Shown: one piece after another, positions 18,375-26,582 of the stretch
Layout: every line of letters starts with the position of its first letter
Numbering within the stretch: the stretch's first letter is position 1
Notes under the pieces: generated by a model
What the model was told of the DNA's origin: nothing
Database searches by the model: none
What the model saw: the letters and a program-made list of their open reading frames with translations, nothing else
DNA from: Saccharothrix australiensis
GTDB lineage: Bacteria > Actinomycetota > Actinomycetes > Mycobacteriales > Pseudonocardiaceae
Direction of reading: 5' to 3'
Assembly: GCF_003634935.1 (NCBI RefSeq)
Contig: NZ_RBXO01000001.1
Coordinates: forward strand, 868,001-932,000
Length of the DNA: 64,000 nt
Program-made: the position numbers and the translations under genes

Positions 18375-19162
18375 GCGACCTGCGCACCCTCCACGATGCC
18401 TTCGCCGAGCTGGAGCGGCGCGCCGACGCCGCGGGCACGGCCCCGGTCGCGGGCACGGCCCCGGTCGCCCGGCCGCGCCGGGCCGTGCGGCTGGTGCCCG
18501 TCGCGGCCACCGCCGCCGCGGTGGCGGGCCTGGTCGCGGGTGCGGTGTGGCTGGTGCCGGGCGACCCCGGCACGCACGCCGCCGACCCGCCGACCACCTC
18601 GTCGTCGACCGCACCACCCACGACCGGGGCGCGCAACCCGGTCCTCCCCTCGCCGGACGACCTGATCGCCCGGTTCAGGGCGGTGCTCGGCGACACCGCG
18701 ACGTTCGAGGTGTCCGGCAAGACCACCGTGCCGGGTGCTTCCCCGTCCCGGCAACCGGGGACGGGATCGGTCGTGACACCGCTGGAGGACCCGAACGGCA
18801 GCCCGCTCGTCAACGGCACCCTGACCTCCGCGGGCGTCACCGGGAGCTTCGCCCTGATGATCCTTCGCGCGGATGCCGAGCCCGACCAGTGGTGCGCCCT
18901 GTCCGGCACGGAGGACTGCGCCGTCGGCACGCTGCCCGACGGCTCCCGGCTGGCGTCCGGGACCGGGCGGGCGGCCCCCGGCGCGGTGTCGCACATGGCG
19001 GCCCTCAAGCGGCCCGACGGGTCGTTGGTCGTCATGAACGTCGGCAACCAGGAGGACCCCCGTGGCGCCGCGGTCCACTCGCCGGGCGGTCGGATCTACT
19101 CGCCGCAGCCACCGCTGACCCTCGACCAGGTGAAGGCGATCGTCACCTCCGACAAGTGGTGA
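18371..19162 (+). CDS. Single-TM membrane protein partnered with sigma factor
   Basis: The 263-residue protein has a cytoplasmic head of about 40 residues (MSDLRTLHDAFAELERRADA), a TM helix at about 42-60 (VAATAAAVAGLVAGAVWLV), a Ser/Thr/Pro spacer and an extracytoplasmic domain with one Cys pair (DQWCALSGTEDC). It overlaps the SigE-family gene by 4 bp, so it may act as its anti-sigma factor or sensor. No zinc-finger anti-sigma motif is seen. Function is inferred from context only. Confidence 0.7.
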   Translation: MSDLRTLHDAFAELERRADAAGTAPVAGTAPVARPRRAVRLVPVAATAAAVAGLVAGAVWLVPGDPGTHAADPPTTSSSTAPPTTGARNPVLPSPDDLIARFRAVLGDTATFEVSGKTTVPGASPSRQPGTGSVVTPLEDPNGSPLVNGTLTSAGVTGSFALMILRADAEPDQWCALSGTEDCAVGTLPDGSRLASGTGRAAPGAVSHMAALKRPDGSLVVMNVGNQEDPRGAAVHSPGGRIYSPQPPLTLDQVKAIVTSDKW

Positions 19163-19172
19163 CGGTGTTCGC

Positions 19173-19202
19173 GACGGCCGGCCACCCCGATGGCCGGCCG
19201 TC
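19173..19202. terminator. bidirectional hairpin terminator
   Basis: Perfect 12-bp arms GACGGCCGGCCA (19173-19184) and TGGCCGGCCGTC (19191-19202) with a 6-nt loop sit between the convergent 18371-19162 and 19229-20416 genes. Confidence 0.75.
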
Positions 19203-19228
19203 CGGCCGGCCCGCCTGAGACCCGGGTG

Positions 19229-20416
19229 TCAGCGCAGGGCGTCCCGCAGCTTCACCCGCGCGCCGGTCCGCAGCACGGCGTTGGCGTAGACCCGGCCGCC
19301 CAGCCAGGTCATCGCCGCGATCGCGCCGAGGGCCAGCACGACGGCCAGCAGCACCTGCCACAGCGGCGCGACGCCGAGCGCCATCCGGCCCGGCATCAGG
19401 ATCGGCGCGAACGGCGGCAGCACGGACAGCACCGCCACCAGCGCGTCCGACGCGTCCTGGATCATCAGGTTCACGCCGACCACGAACGCGACCACGATCG
19501 ACATGCTGATCGGCGTCAGCACCGACTGGAGCTCCTCCTGGCGCGACACCAGCGCCGCCGCCGCCGCGAAAACGGTGGCGTACAAGAAGAACCCGAGCAG
19601 GTACCACAGGACGCCGGTGGCCAGCGCGCCACCGGCCACCCCGGTCACGTCGACCACGCCGGACACCGACGACAGCACCAGCCCGATGCCGCCGATCAGC
19701 ACGAGCTGGACCAGGCCGACGAGGCCGAGGCCGATCACTTTGCCCAGCAACAACTGCCACGGCCGCAGCGTCGACAGCAGGATCTCCACGACCCGGCTGG
19801 ACTTCTCCTCCACGACGCCCTGCGCGACCATCGTCCCGTACACCAGCAGCGAGTAGTACAGCAGCGCGGCGATCACCAGGCCGATCGCGAGCCGTTGCCC
19901 CCGTTGGGGGTCCTCCGGCTCCAGCGCGACGACCGCCACCTCGGCGCGGGCCACGTTGCGCTCCACGTCGGCCGGGTCCAGCCCCGCCTCCGCCGCCTGC
20001 GCGCTGAGCACCTGCTGCTTGACGATCAGGTCGATCGAGTTGCGCAGCGCGTCGTCCAGGCGGTCCTTCACCACGACGCGCAGCGCGTCCGGCGCGCCCG
20101 TCACCAGCGCGTCCAGCTCGCCCGCGCGCACCTGCCCCTCGGCGGCGGCGACGTCGGTCACGTCCACGACCGCGATCTCGCGCCCGAACGACTCCGCCGT
20201 CCGCCGCAGGGGTTCCGCGAGCACGGTCGCCTGTCCGCTCAACGCCACCGCGTCCCGGCCCGCGCGGTCGAACAGGACCGCCTGGAGCAGCACGTACCCG
20301 GCCAGCACGGCGACCACGACCGCCGTGCCCACGAGGAACGACCTGGTGCGCACCTTGGCCAGGAACTCCCGCCGGGCGACCAGGAAGACCGCCCGGCCAG
20401 GGGGCAGGGTGCTCAT
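19229..20416 (-). CDS. ABC-2 type transporter permease (NatB-like)
   Basis: The 395-residue membrane protein has an N-terminal helix (SFLVGTAVVVAVLAGYVLLQ), a large extracytoplasmic loop to about residue 170, then five or more helices with VEEKSSRVVEILLSTLRPWQ. That stretch is characteristic of NatB/YhaP-type permeases. With the overlapping ATPase it forms an exporter of sodium, a drug or a peptide; the substrate is unknown. Its ATG overlaps the ATPase stop (ATGA). Confidence 0.88.
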   Translation of the reverse strand: MSTLPPGRAVFLVARREFLAKVRTRSFLVGTAVVVAVLAGYVLLQAVLFDRAGRDAVALSGQATVLAEPLRRTAESFGREIAVVDVTDVAAAEGQVRAGELDALVTGAPDALRVVVKDRLDDALRNSIDLIVKQQVLSAQAAEAGLDPADVERNVARAEVAVVALEPEDPQRGQRLAIGLVIAALLYYSLLVYGTMVAQGVVEEKSSRVVEILLSTLRPWQLLLGKVIGLGLVGLVQLVLIGGIGLVLSSVSGVVDVTGVAGGALATGVLWYLLGFFLYATVFAAAAALVSRQEELQSVLTPISMSIVVAFVVGVNLMIQDASDALVAVLSVLPPFAPILMPGRMALGVAPLWQVLLAVVLALGAIAAMTWLGGRVYANAVLRTGARVKLRDALR

Positions 20417-21324
20417 GCGCCGCGCTCCTCGGTGACCACGCTGCGGAACAGCTCGGCCAGCGACGGCCGCCGCCGGGTGAACTCGCGGACCGGGCCGGTC
20501 GCGAGCGCCGCGCGCAGCACGACCTGGTCGTCGGCGTCGGGGGCCAGCTCCAGGACGGTCCGGGCGCCCCGCAGGGACGCCCCTCGCACGCCGGGCAGCC
20601 CGTCCGCCCAGCCGGCGGGCGCGGCCGGGGCGTCCACCACCAGCTCCACCGCGCCGCCCGCGCGCAGCTCGTCGACCGTGCCCGCGGCCACCAGCGAGCC
20701 GTCGCGCACGATGCCCACCCGGTCGCACAGCCGCTCCACCAGATCGAGCTGGTGGCTGGAGAACACCACCGGCACGCCGGCGGCGGCCCGCTCCCGCAGC
20801 ACCGCGCTCATCACGTCCACGGCGACCGGGTCGAGCCCGGAGAACGGTTCGTCCAGCACCAGCACGTCCGGCTCGTGCACCAGGGCCGCCGCGAGCTGCA
20901 CGCGCTGCTGGTTGCCCAGGCTGAGCTTCTGCACCTCGTCGCCGCGCCGGTCGCGCAGGCCGAGCCGGGCGACCCAGGTCTCCGCCGAGCGGTGGGCGGC
21001 GTTGGTGGGCAGGCCGTGCAGCTCGGCCAGGTACACGAGCTGGTCGAGCACCTTCATCTTCGGGTAGAGCCCGCGCTCCTCCGGCATGTAGCCGATGCGC
21101 CGCCGCGTCTCCAGCGTCACCGGCTCGCCGTTCCAGCGCACCTCGCCCGCGTCGGCCGCGAGCACACCCAGGGCGATCCGCATGGTCGTGGTCTTGCCCG
21201 CGCCGTTGCTGCCGACGAACCCGAACAGCTCGCCCGCCCGGACGTCGAACGTCATGTCCCGCAACGCGACGACCTCGCCGTAGCGCTTGGAGACCCGGTC
21301 GATCTCCAGCACGCCCTGTGCCAC
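20413..21324 (-). CDS. ABC transporter ATP-binding protein (NatA-like)
   Basis: The 303-residue ATPase has Walker A GSNGAGKT (38-45), the signature LSLGNQQ (134-140), Walker B VLVLDEP (154-160) and the H-loop SSHQLDL. A C-terminal extension of about 90 residues matches DUF4162 of NatA-type exporters. It pairs with the downstream permease and lies 21 bp after a small XRE regulator, forming a three-gene operon. Confidence 0.93.
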   Translation of the reverse strand: MAQGVLEIDRVSKRYGEVVALRDMTFDVRAGELFGFVGSNGAGKTTTMRIALGVLAADAGEVRWNGEPVTLETRRRIGYMPEERGLYPKMKVLDQLVYLAELHGLPTNAAHRSAETWVARLGLRDRRGDEVQKLSLGNQQRVQLAAALVHEPDVLVLDEPFSGLDPVAVDVMSAVLRERAAAGVPVVFSSHQLDLVERLCDRVGIVRDGSLVAAGTVDELRAGGAVELVVDAPAAPAGWADGLPGVRGASLRGARTVLELAPDADDQVVLRAALATGPVREFTRRRPSLAELFRSVVTEERGA

Positions 21325-21345
21325 GGTCGCTCTCCTCCTCGTCGG

Positions 21346-21606
21346 TCAACCACCGTAGACCCGTGTCGACAGCGGCTCGAACGGTTCGCGGCCGAACACC
21401 GCCTCCACCGGCAGACCGAAGACCTCGCAGATCCGCATCGCGAGGTCCAGGCTGGGGTAGTGGTCGCCCCGTTCCAGCGCGCCGATCGTCTGGGGGTTGA
21501 CCTCCACGGCCTGTGCCAGACCCACCCTGGTCATACCCCGTTCGGCCCGCAGCACCGGTATCCGGTTGTGTATCCGCCGCGTTGGGCCCTGGCGCGCCCG
21601 ACTCAT
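21346..21606 (-). CDS. Small XRE-type transcriptional regulator
   Basis: The 86-residue protein is a single HTH domain (NRIPVLRAERGMTRVGLAQA, then VEVNPQTIGALERGDHYPSL) with the short tail FGLPVEAVFGREPFEPL. It is the common small regulator found with NatAB-like operons (YozG/PadR-neighbour type). The ATG at 21606 is preferred because family similarity starts just after it. It is the first gene of the natAB operon and probably controls it. Confidence 0.88.
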   Translation of the reverse strand: MSRARQGPTRRIHNRIPVLRAERGMTRVGLAQAVEVNPQTIGALERGDHYPSLDLAMRICEVFGLPVEAVFGREPFEPLSTRVYGG

Positions 21607-21801
21607 GCTACGAAGTGTTGCGAAAACCCAACAGAACGGCAAGTAAACGATTCACGCAATAGGCCGTTCGGCGGTAGCCGACGGGGCCGGGTCCGGAAAT
21701 CACGATTCGGTGAAACGATACGGGGCCGGGAACCGAATCGAACGTCGACCGGTCGAACGCGTCGTGGGCCGCAAGCCCCGTTGCCTGGAGGGGTGACTCT
21801 G

Positions 21802-22254
21802 ATGGAGCCGATGGAGCCGGACCAGTGGCTCGCGCAGTACGGCCAGAAGATCGAGCAGGCCAAGCGGAACGCCGAGCAGGCGCAGGAGCAGCTGGGCGGC
21901 GTCGGCGGCAGCGCCACGTCCCCCGACGGCCTGATCACGGTGACGGTCAACGCGTCGGGCGCGCTGACCAACCTCATCCTGCGGCCGGGCCTGCGCGGCG
22001 AGGACCCGGAGCGCGTCTCGGGGGCGATCATGAGCGCGGTGGGCCAGGCGCAGCGCGCCGCCGCGGGCCAGGTCGTGCAGATCATGAACGACTTCGTCGG
22101 CGAGGGCCCGGCGCTGGACTTCGTCAAGGCGAACATGCCGAACGGCTATTCGGGTGACGGCGACGACCCGGTGGAACCGGAGCCGGAGATCCAGCGTCGG
22201 GACACCAGGCCCGACGACGACTACTTCACCAATCCACCAGACGTGATGGCCTGA
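21802..22254 (+). CDS. YbaB/EbfC-like protein of a type VII secretion cluster
   Basis: The 150-residue protein has an N-terminal coiled coil (YGQKIEQAKRNAEQAQEQLG) and a core with the YbaB pattern TSPDGLITVTVNASGALTNL. An acidic tail (DPVEPEPEIQRRD) follows. In Pseudonocardiaceae, YbaB-like proteins often precede EspC/WXG100-type genes, as here, so a chaperone or secretion-linked role is possible rather than nucleoid association. GGAGGGG at 21787-21793 supports the ATG at 21802. An in-frame GTG at 21793 is less likely. Confidence 0.8.
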   Translation: MEPMEPDQWLAQYGQKIEQAKRNAEQAQEQLGGVGGSATSPDGLITVTVNASGALTNLILRPGLRGEDPERVSGAIMSAVGQAQRAAAGQVVQIMNDFVGEGPALDFVKANMPNGYSGDGDDPVEPEPEIQRRDTRPDDDYFTNPPDVMA

Positions 22255-22265
22255 GCAGGGGGTAG

Positions 22266-22580
22266 ATGTCCATGTACGTGTCGTTCCACGTGAGCCCGGA
22301 GGAGATCCGGGCCCACGCCGGCACGGTCGACCAGTTGACGCAGCGGATGCTCTCGGCCACCAGGACCGCGGACCCGTCGCTGTCGACCGACGCCTTCGGC
22401 GTCTTCGGCTCCTTCCTGGCCTCGTTCCTGCTGAAGACCGCCGGCGCGTCCCAGGACATCCTCGGCCAGGCGACCGAGACCGTCGCCGACATGTGCCAGG
22501 GCCTCAAGGAGGTCGCCGACCTGTACGAGAACGTCGACCTCGACAACGCGTTCGGGTTCACCGGGAGGGCACGGGGATGA
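22266..22580 (+). CDS. EspC-like type VII secretion protein
   Basis: The 104-residue helical protein contains SPEEIRAHAGTVDQLTQRML and LYENVDLDNAFGF, matching the ESX-1 secretion-associated EspC/WXG100-like fold (helical hairpin). It lies 11 bp after the YbaB-like gene and overlaps the next gene by 4 bp (ATGA). It is probably exported with, or chaperones, the large downstream protein. Confidence 0.8.
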   Translation: MSMYVSFHVSPEEIRAHAGTVDQLTQRMLSATRTADPSLSTDAFGVFGSFLASFLLKTAGASQDILGQATETVADMCQGLKEVADLYENVDLDNAFGFTGRARG

Positions 22581-24232
22581 CGACCCAGGCGACCACGCAG
22601 GGACGCGACCCGTCCCACCTGATCGGCGACGTGCAGGGCACCGTCGCGGCCGTCGAGCGCGGCGACTGGGTGCAGGCCGGGCTGGGCATGGCGAACACGG
22701 CGATGGGCATCGTCGGGCTGGCGTCGAACCCGCTGTCGGGCCTCCTGTCCGCCGGGTTCAGCTGGGCCGTGCAGCACGTGGACTTCCTGCGCGAGCCGTT
22801 CGACGCGCTGCTGGGCAGCCCGCAGGCGATCCAGAAGATGTCCGACAGCTGGGCGTCCGCGGCCAAGCAGATCGAGGGCGTCGTCGCCGACTACCGGCGC
22901 ACGTCGGTCGAGGAGACGCGCGGCTGGCGGGGGCGCTCCGCCGACGGCTACCGCGCGGCGAGCCAGAAGCACGCCAGCGGCCTGGAGACGCTCGCCAAGG
23001 CGGCGCGGGGCATCTCCGGCGCGGCCAAGGGCGCGGGCGAACTCGTGGCGCAGGTCCGCAAGACCATCATGGACCTGATCGGCCAGGCCGTGTCCGAGAT
23101 GGTCATGAAGATCATCCAGTGGCTGGCGGCGTCGTTCCTGACGTTCGGCGCGGCGATCGCGGCGGCGATCTCGGACATCGTGCAGCTGGCCGTGAACTAC
23201 GCGAAGAAGCTCGCGGACTTCCTCCAGAAGCTCGGCGACTCGCTGAAGAAGCTCATCGACCTCATCAAGTCGGTGCAGCAGATCGCGGCCACCGCCAAGC
23301 AGATCCTCCAGGCGATCACCGCGATGACGCACTCCAACAAGGGTTCCGGCGGCGGCGGTGGCGCGGGCCCGCGCAACACGCGGGACGGGTTGGGGCTCAC
23401 GCAGGAGCAGTTGGCGAACATGGACCGCAACGCGCGTGACCGGTACGCGTCCGGCGGCGGTGGCGGCGGCGGGAACACCGACACCAGCGGCTCGCCGAAC
23501 GCCGGCCCCGTGGTCAACCGCCCGCCGACGTTCGGCGGGCAGGCGGGCGCGGACGGCGTGGGCGGCCCCGGTGGCTTCGGTGACGGCGTGTCGACCGGCG
23601 GTCCGCGGGTCAGCCGCCCGCCGCAGGTCGGTGGCGGGTCGGGTGGCGGCGCGTCGAGCGGCGGCCACTGGGAGCCGGGTCGCTGGGTGCCCGCCGGTGG
23701 CGGCTCGACGTCCGGTCCGCGCGTCACGCCGGTGCCGTTCCCGGCCGGGACGCGGGACGTGACCCACGCGACCAACAACACCGCCACGCACACGACGCCG
23801 CACGTGCCGACGACGCGTCCGCTCTCCGCGCCCGACCTGCCGGTGTCGTCCGGTGCCGGTGGTGGCGGGTTCGGCGGTGGCGGGTTCGCCGGTGGTGGTG
23901 TCGGCGGTGGTGGTGTCGGTGGCGGTGCTGTCGGCGGCGGTGTCGGTGGCTCCGGTGGCGGCGGCGCGGGTGGCGCGGGCCAGGTGCTCCAGGCCGGCGG
24001 CTCGTCCGGTGTCCTGCCCGCCGGTGCGGGCGCGGGCGCGACCGGTGGTGCGGGTGGTGCCGGCGGCGGTGGTCGCGGCGGCGCGGGTGGCGTCATGGGC
24101 GGGATGGTGCCGCCGATGGCGGCGACCCCCGGCCAGGGCGACGCCAAGGACCACCAGCGCAAGGTGCGGCTGGAGGGCGAGCGGCTGATCGACGAGCCGC
24201 CGAAAGCGGCCAAGCCGATCATCGGCGAGTGA
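22577..24232 (+). CDS. Large WXG100-type substrate with Gly-rich tail
   Basis: The 551-residue protein has an N-terminal helical domain of about 260 residues with RGWRGRSADGYRAASQ (WxG-type turn) and a hydrophobic helix MVMKIIQWLAASFLTFGAAI. From about 265 it becomes a low-complexity Gly/Thr/Pro-rich region with Gly-Gly-Val repeats (about 420-515) and a basic C-terminus. This is the layout of actinobacterial type VII secretion substrates with a repetitive passenger. No EccC/D/E machinery genes adjoin it, so the secretion apparatus must be elsewhere. Confidence 0.8.
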   Translation: MTTQATTQGRDPSHLIGDVQGTVAAVERGDWVQAGLGMANTAMGIVGLASNPLSGLLSAGFSWAVQHVDFLREPFDALLGSPQAIQKMSDSWASAAKQIEGVVADYRRTSVEETRGWRGRSADGYRAASQKHASGLETLAKAARGISGAAKGAGELVAQVRKTIMDLIGQAVSEMVMKIIQWLAASFLTFGAAIAAAISDIVQLAVNYAKKLADFLQKLGDSLKKLIDLIKSVQQIAATAKQILQAITAMTHSNKGSGGGGGAGPRNTRDGLGLTQEQLANMDRNARDRYASGGGGGGGNTDTSGSPNAGPVVNRPPTFGGQAGADGVGGPGGFGDGVSTGGPRVSRPPQVGGGSGGGASSGGHWEPGRWVPAGGGSTSGPRVTPVPFPAGTRDVTHATNNTATHTTPHVPTTRPLSAPDLPVSSGAGGGGFGGGGFAGGGVGGGGVGGGAVGGGVGGSGGGGAGGAGQVLQAGGSSGVLPAGAGAGATGGAGGAGGGGRGGAGGVMGGMVPPMAATPGQGDAKDHQRKVRLEGERLIDEPPKAAKPIIGE

Positions 24233-24238
24233 GCAGCG

Positions 24239-24270
24239 GGGGGACCTCCAGGCCGGGGGTCCCCCTTTTT
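24239..24270 (+). terminator. intrinsic terminator after type VII cluster
   Basis: GGGGGACC (24239-24246) and GGTCCCCC (24258-24265) form an 8-bp stem followed by TTTTT (24266-24270). It is the only hairpin in the window I found with a classical T-tract. Confidence 0.9.
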
Positions 24271-24323
24271 CGGCTTGCGCCAGGGGTTTTGGCAGGGCGG
24301 GGGCGGGGTGCGCCGGCCGCCCC

Positions 24324-24375
24324 GGTCCGGTTCACGGGTCGGGCTCACGGGTCCGGTTCACGGGTCGGGCTCAGG
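24324..24375. repeat. 26-bp tandem repeat overlapping glpD stop
   Basis: Two copies beginning GGTCCGGTTCACGGGTCGGG lie at 24324-24349 and 24350-24375. The second runs across the glpD stop codon at 24371-24373. Confidence 0.75.
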
Positions 24376-25804
24376 ACAGGGCGGCCAGTTCCTCCTCGAC
24401 CCGTTGGCGCGCCTCGGTTTCCCGCGCGCGGCGGTCGGCGGGCACCAGGCCGATCCGGGTGCGGCGGTCCAGCACGTCGGCCACGTCCAGCGCGCCCTCG
24501 TGCCGCACGGCCCACGCGAACTCGCCGACCTCGGCGACCCGGTGGGCCTCCGTGCCGTACCGCGCGACCAGGTGCGCCGGACCGCGGGCCGGGCCGACGC
24601 CGAGGAGCGGCAACGACTTCGTGCGCGACGGGACGGCCGTCAGCCCGGTCGCGTCCACCGCGTCCGCCGCCATCCGCCGGTACGTCGTGAGCTTGCCGCC
24701 GACGACCGTGGTGACGCCGTCCGCGGTGAGCACGGCGTGCCGGCGCGACAGGTCGGCGCTCGGCCCGTCACCGGTGTCCAGCAACGGGCGCAGGCCCGCG
24801 AACGCGCCGAGCACGTCGGCGCGGGTCAGGGTGCGCTCCAGCACCGACGACGCCACGTCGAGCAGGAAGTCCACCTCGGGCTCGGGCACGGTGGGCACGT
24901 CCGGGATCGGGCCGGTCACGGGCTCGTCGGTCAGCCCGACGTAGACGCGGCCGTCCTGCTGTGGCAGCACCAGCGCGTAGCGGTTGCGCTCGCCGGGCAC
25001 CGGCACGGTCAGCGCGGTGCGGCTCAGGCCGACGGCGTCGGCGGCGAGCACCAGGTGCGACCCGCGCGACGGGCGCAGCCGCACGTCGACCAACCCGCCC
25101 GCCCAGACGCCCGCCGCGTTGACCACGGCCCTGGCCCGGATGGTGAGCGTCTCGCCGGTCAGGCCGTCGCGGACGCGCGCCTCGCGGCCGGACAGCCCGG
25201 TGACCTCGGCCCTGGTGATGATCCGCGCGCCGAACCCCGCCGCGGTGCGGGCCAGGGCGACCACCAGGCGGGCGTCGTCGACGAGCTGGCCGTCGAACCC
25301 GAGCAGCCCGCCGCGCAGGTCGTGCCCGCGCAGGCCCGGCGCGAGCGCGCGGGCGGTCACCGCGGGCACGCGGCGCGGTCCGGGCAGGACGCGGGACGGC
25401 GTGCCCGCCAGGCGGCGCAGCACGTCGCCCGCGCGCAGGCCGGCCAGCACCAGCGGGTCGTTCGCCCGGCCGTGCAGCGGTACCAGTTGCGGCAGCGCCC
25501 GCACCAGGTGCGGCGCGGTGCGGGTCATCAGGATGCCGCGCTCGACCGCGCTCTCGTACGCAAGCCCGACCTCGCCGCGCGCCAGGTAGCGCAGGCCGCC
25601 GTGGACCAGCTTGCTGGACCAGCGGGACGTGCCGAACGCGAGGTCGCGCGCCTCCAGCAGGCACACGTCCAGGCCGCGCGAGGCGGCGTCGAGGGCGACG
25701 CCCGCGCCCGTGACACCGCCGCCGACCACCAGCAGGTCCACGGTCCCGTCGGCGACCGAGGCGAGCTCGCGGCGGCGGCGGGCGGCGTTGAGCGACGTGT
25801 TCAC
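24371..25804 (-). CDS. glpD: Glycerol-3-phosphate dehydrogenase (FAD)
   Basis: This 477-residue flavoprotein oxidises sn-glycerol 3-phosphate to dihydroxyacetone phosphate at the membrane. It shows the FAD dinucleotide motif LLVVGGGVTGAGVALDAASR, then GTSRWSSKLVHGGLRYLARG (family signature), VVNAAGVWA and a C-terminal KLTTYRRMA region. The GTG start at 25804 overlaps the stop of the TetR gene, giving a tetR-glpD operon. The order glpD, TetR and a divergent AGPS-like flavoprotein matches my recollection of M. tuberculosis Rv2249c-Rv2250c-Rv2251. Confidence 0.93.
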   Translation of the reverse strand: MNTSLNAARRRRELASVADGTVDLLVVGGGVTGAGVALDAASRGLDVCLLEARDLAFGTSRWSSKLVHGGLRYLARGEVGLAYESAVERGILMTRTAPHLVRALPQLVPLHGRANDPLVLAGLRAGDVLRRLAGTPSRVLPGPRRVPAVTARALAPGLRGHDLRGGLLGFDGQLVDDARLVVALARTAAGFGARIITRAEVTGLSGREARVRDGLTGETLTIRARAVVNAAGVWAGGLVDVRLRPSRGSHLVLAADAVGLSRTALTVPVPGERNRYALVLPQQDGRVYVGLTDEPVTGPIPDVPTVPEPEVDFLLDVASSVLERTLTRADVLGAFAGLRPLLDTGDGPSADLSRRHAVLTADGVTTVVGGKLTTYRRMAADAVDATGLTAVPSRTKSLPLLGVGPARGPAHLVARYGTEAHRVAEVGEFAWAVRHEGALDVADVLDRRTRIGLVPADRRARETEARQRVEEELAALS

Positions 25805-26565
25805 GACAGCGCACCGTCGAGGAAGGCCGCCAGTTCGGCGAGCAGGTCGTCGAAGTCCAGGTCGGTGGTCGCCGGCCGGACGGACAGCACCATCGACTGC
25901 GCGGTCAGCAGCACCAGGCGGGCCTGCGCGGCGGCGTCGCCCGGCCGGACGGAGCCGTCCGCGTGCCCCGCCTCGACCTGGGCCAGGAGGAACGCCTCGA
26001 CCAGGCGCTGCGTGTCGCCCAGCCGCTGCACGAGGTAGGGCAGCATCAGCTCGGCGTCCAGGTCGAGCACCCGCCGCATCAGCGGGTCGGCGGCGAGCAG
26101 CCGGACACCCGTGATGACGCGGCGGACGAGGCGTTCGCGGGCGTTCCCGCCCTCGGCGCCCGGCGCTCCCGCGCCCGACACTCCCGCGCCCGACACTCCC
26201 GCGCCCGACACTCCCGCGCCCGACACTCCCGCGCCCGACACTCCCGCGCCCGACACTCCCGCGCCCGACACTCCCGCGCCCGACACTCCCGCGCCCGACA
26301 CTCCTGGGCTGGACCCGTCGAGTTCGCCGGCACCCGGTCGGTCCGCGGCCACTTCGTCGGCGCGGCGCAGGAGCGCGCCGAACTCGCGGGTCATCAGCGC
26401 CCGGACGAGCGTGCGGACGTCGGGGAACCGCCGGTAGAGCGTCATCCGGCTCACGCCGGCGCGTTTGGCGATGTCCGTCAGCGTGGTGCGGCGGACACCG
26501 ACCTCGACGACGCAGTCGCGGGCCGCGTCCAGGAGGGCGTCATCACTGTGACGTTGGGACGTCAT
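25801..26565 (-). CDS. TetR regulator with (GVSGA)n linker
   Basis: The 254-residue protein has a standard TetR HTH (LTDIAKRAGVSRMTLYRRFP, about 29-48). At about 86-137, between helix 4 and the ligand-binding core, it carries nine GVSGA pentapeptides plus a GAPGA copy, encoded by 15-bp tandem repeats. The core then resumes (NARERLVRRVITGVRLL). The insertion is in frame and likely a flexible loop. It probably controls glpD and the divergent flavoprotein. The start ATG at 26565 appears leaderless (TACAGT 7 nt upstream on this strand). Confidence 0.88.
   Translation of the reverse strand: MTSQRHSDDALLDAARDCVVEVGVRRTTLTDIAKRAGVSRMTLYRRFPDVRTLVRALMTREFGALLRRADEVAADRPGAGELDGSSPGVSGAGVSGAGVSGAGVSGAGVSGAGVSGAGVSGAGVSGAGVSGAGAPGAEGGNARERLVRRVITGVRLLAADPLMRRVLDLDAELMLPYLVQRLGDTQRLVEAFLLAQVEAGHADGSVRPGDAAAQARLVLLTAQSMVLSVRPATTDLDFDDLLAELAAFLDGALS
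26161..26310. repeat. 15-bp coding tandem repeat in tetR
   Basis: Nine copies of CGACACTCCCGCGCC start at 26176 and every 15 bp to 26296 (the last is degenerate), after a diverged copy at 26161. The period is a multiple of three, so copy-number change keeps the tetR frame. On the minus strand it encodes GVSGA units. Confidence 0.95.
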
Positions 26566-26582
26566 GTGTAACACTGTAGCGG
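26547..26582. promoter_or_regulatory. Compact divergent promoter, tetR / flavoprotein
   Basis: Only 16 bp separate the two start codons. On the minus strand TACAGT (26578-26573) lies 7 nt before the tetR ATG. On the plus strand AACACT (26570-26575) lies 6 nt before the GTG, with TGTGAC (26547-26552) as a possible -35. GTGTAACAC forms a short dyad in between. Both transcripts are probably leaderless and share one operator. Confidence 0.5.

Noticed and set aside
26161-26310. CRISPR-like regular repeat
   Set aside because: The 15-bp units are contiguous with no spacers and lie in frame inside a TetR gene. The same argument excludes the array at 41101-41253.
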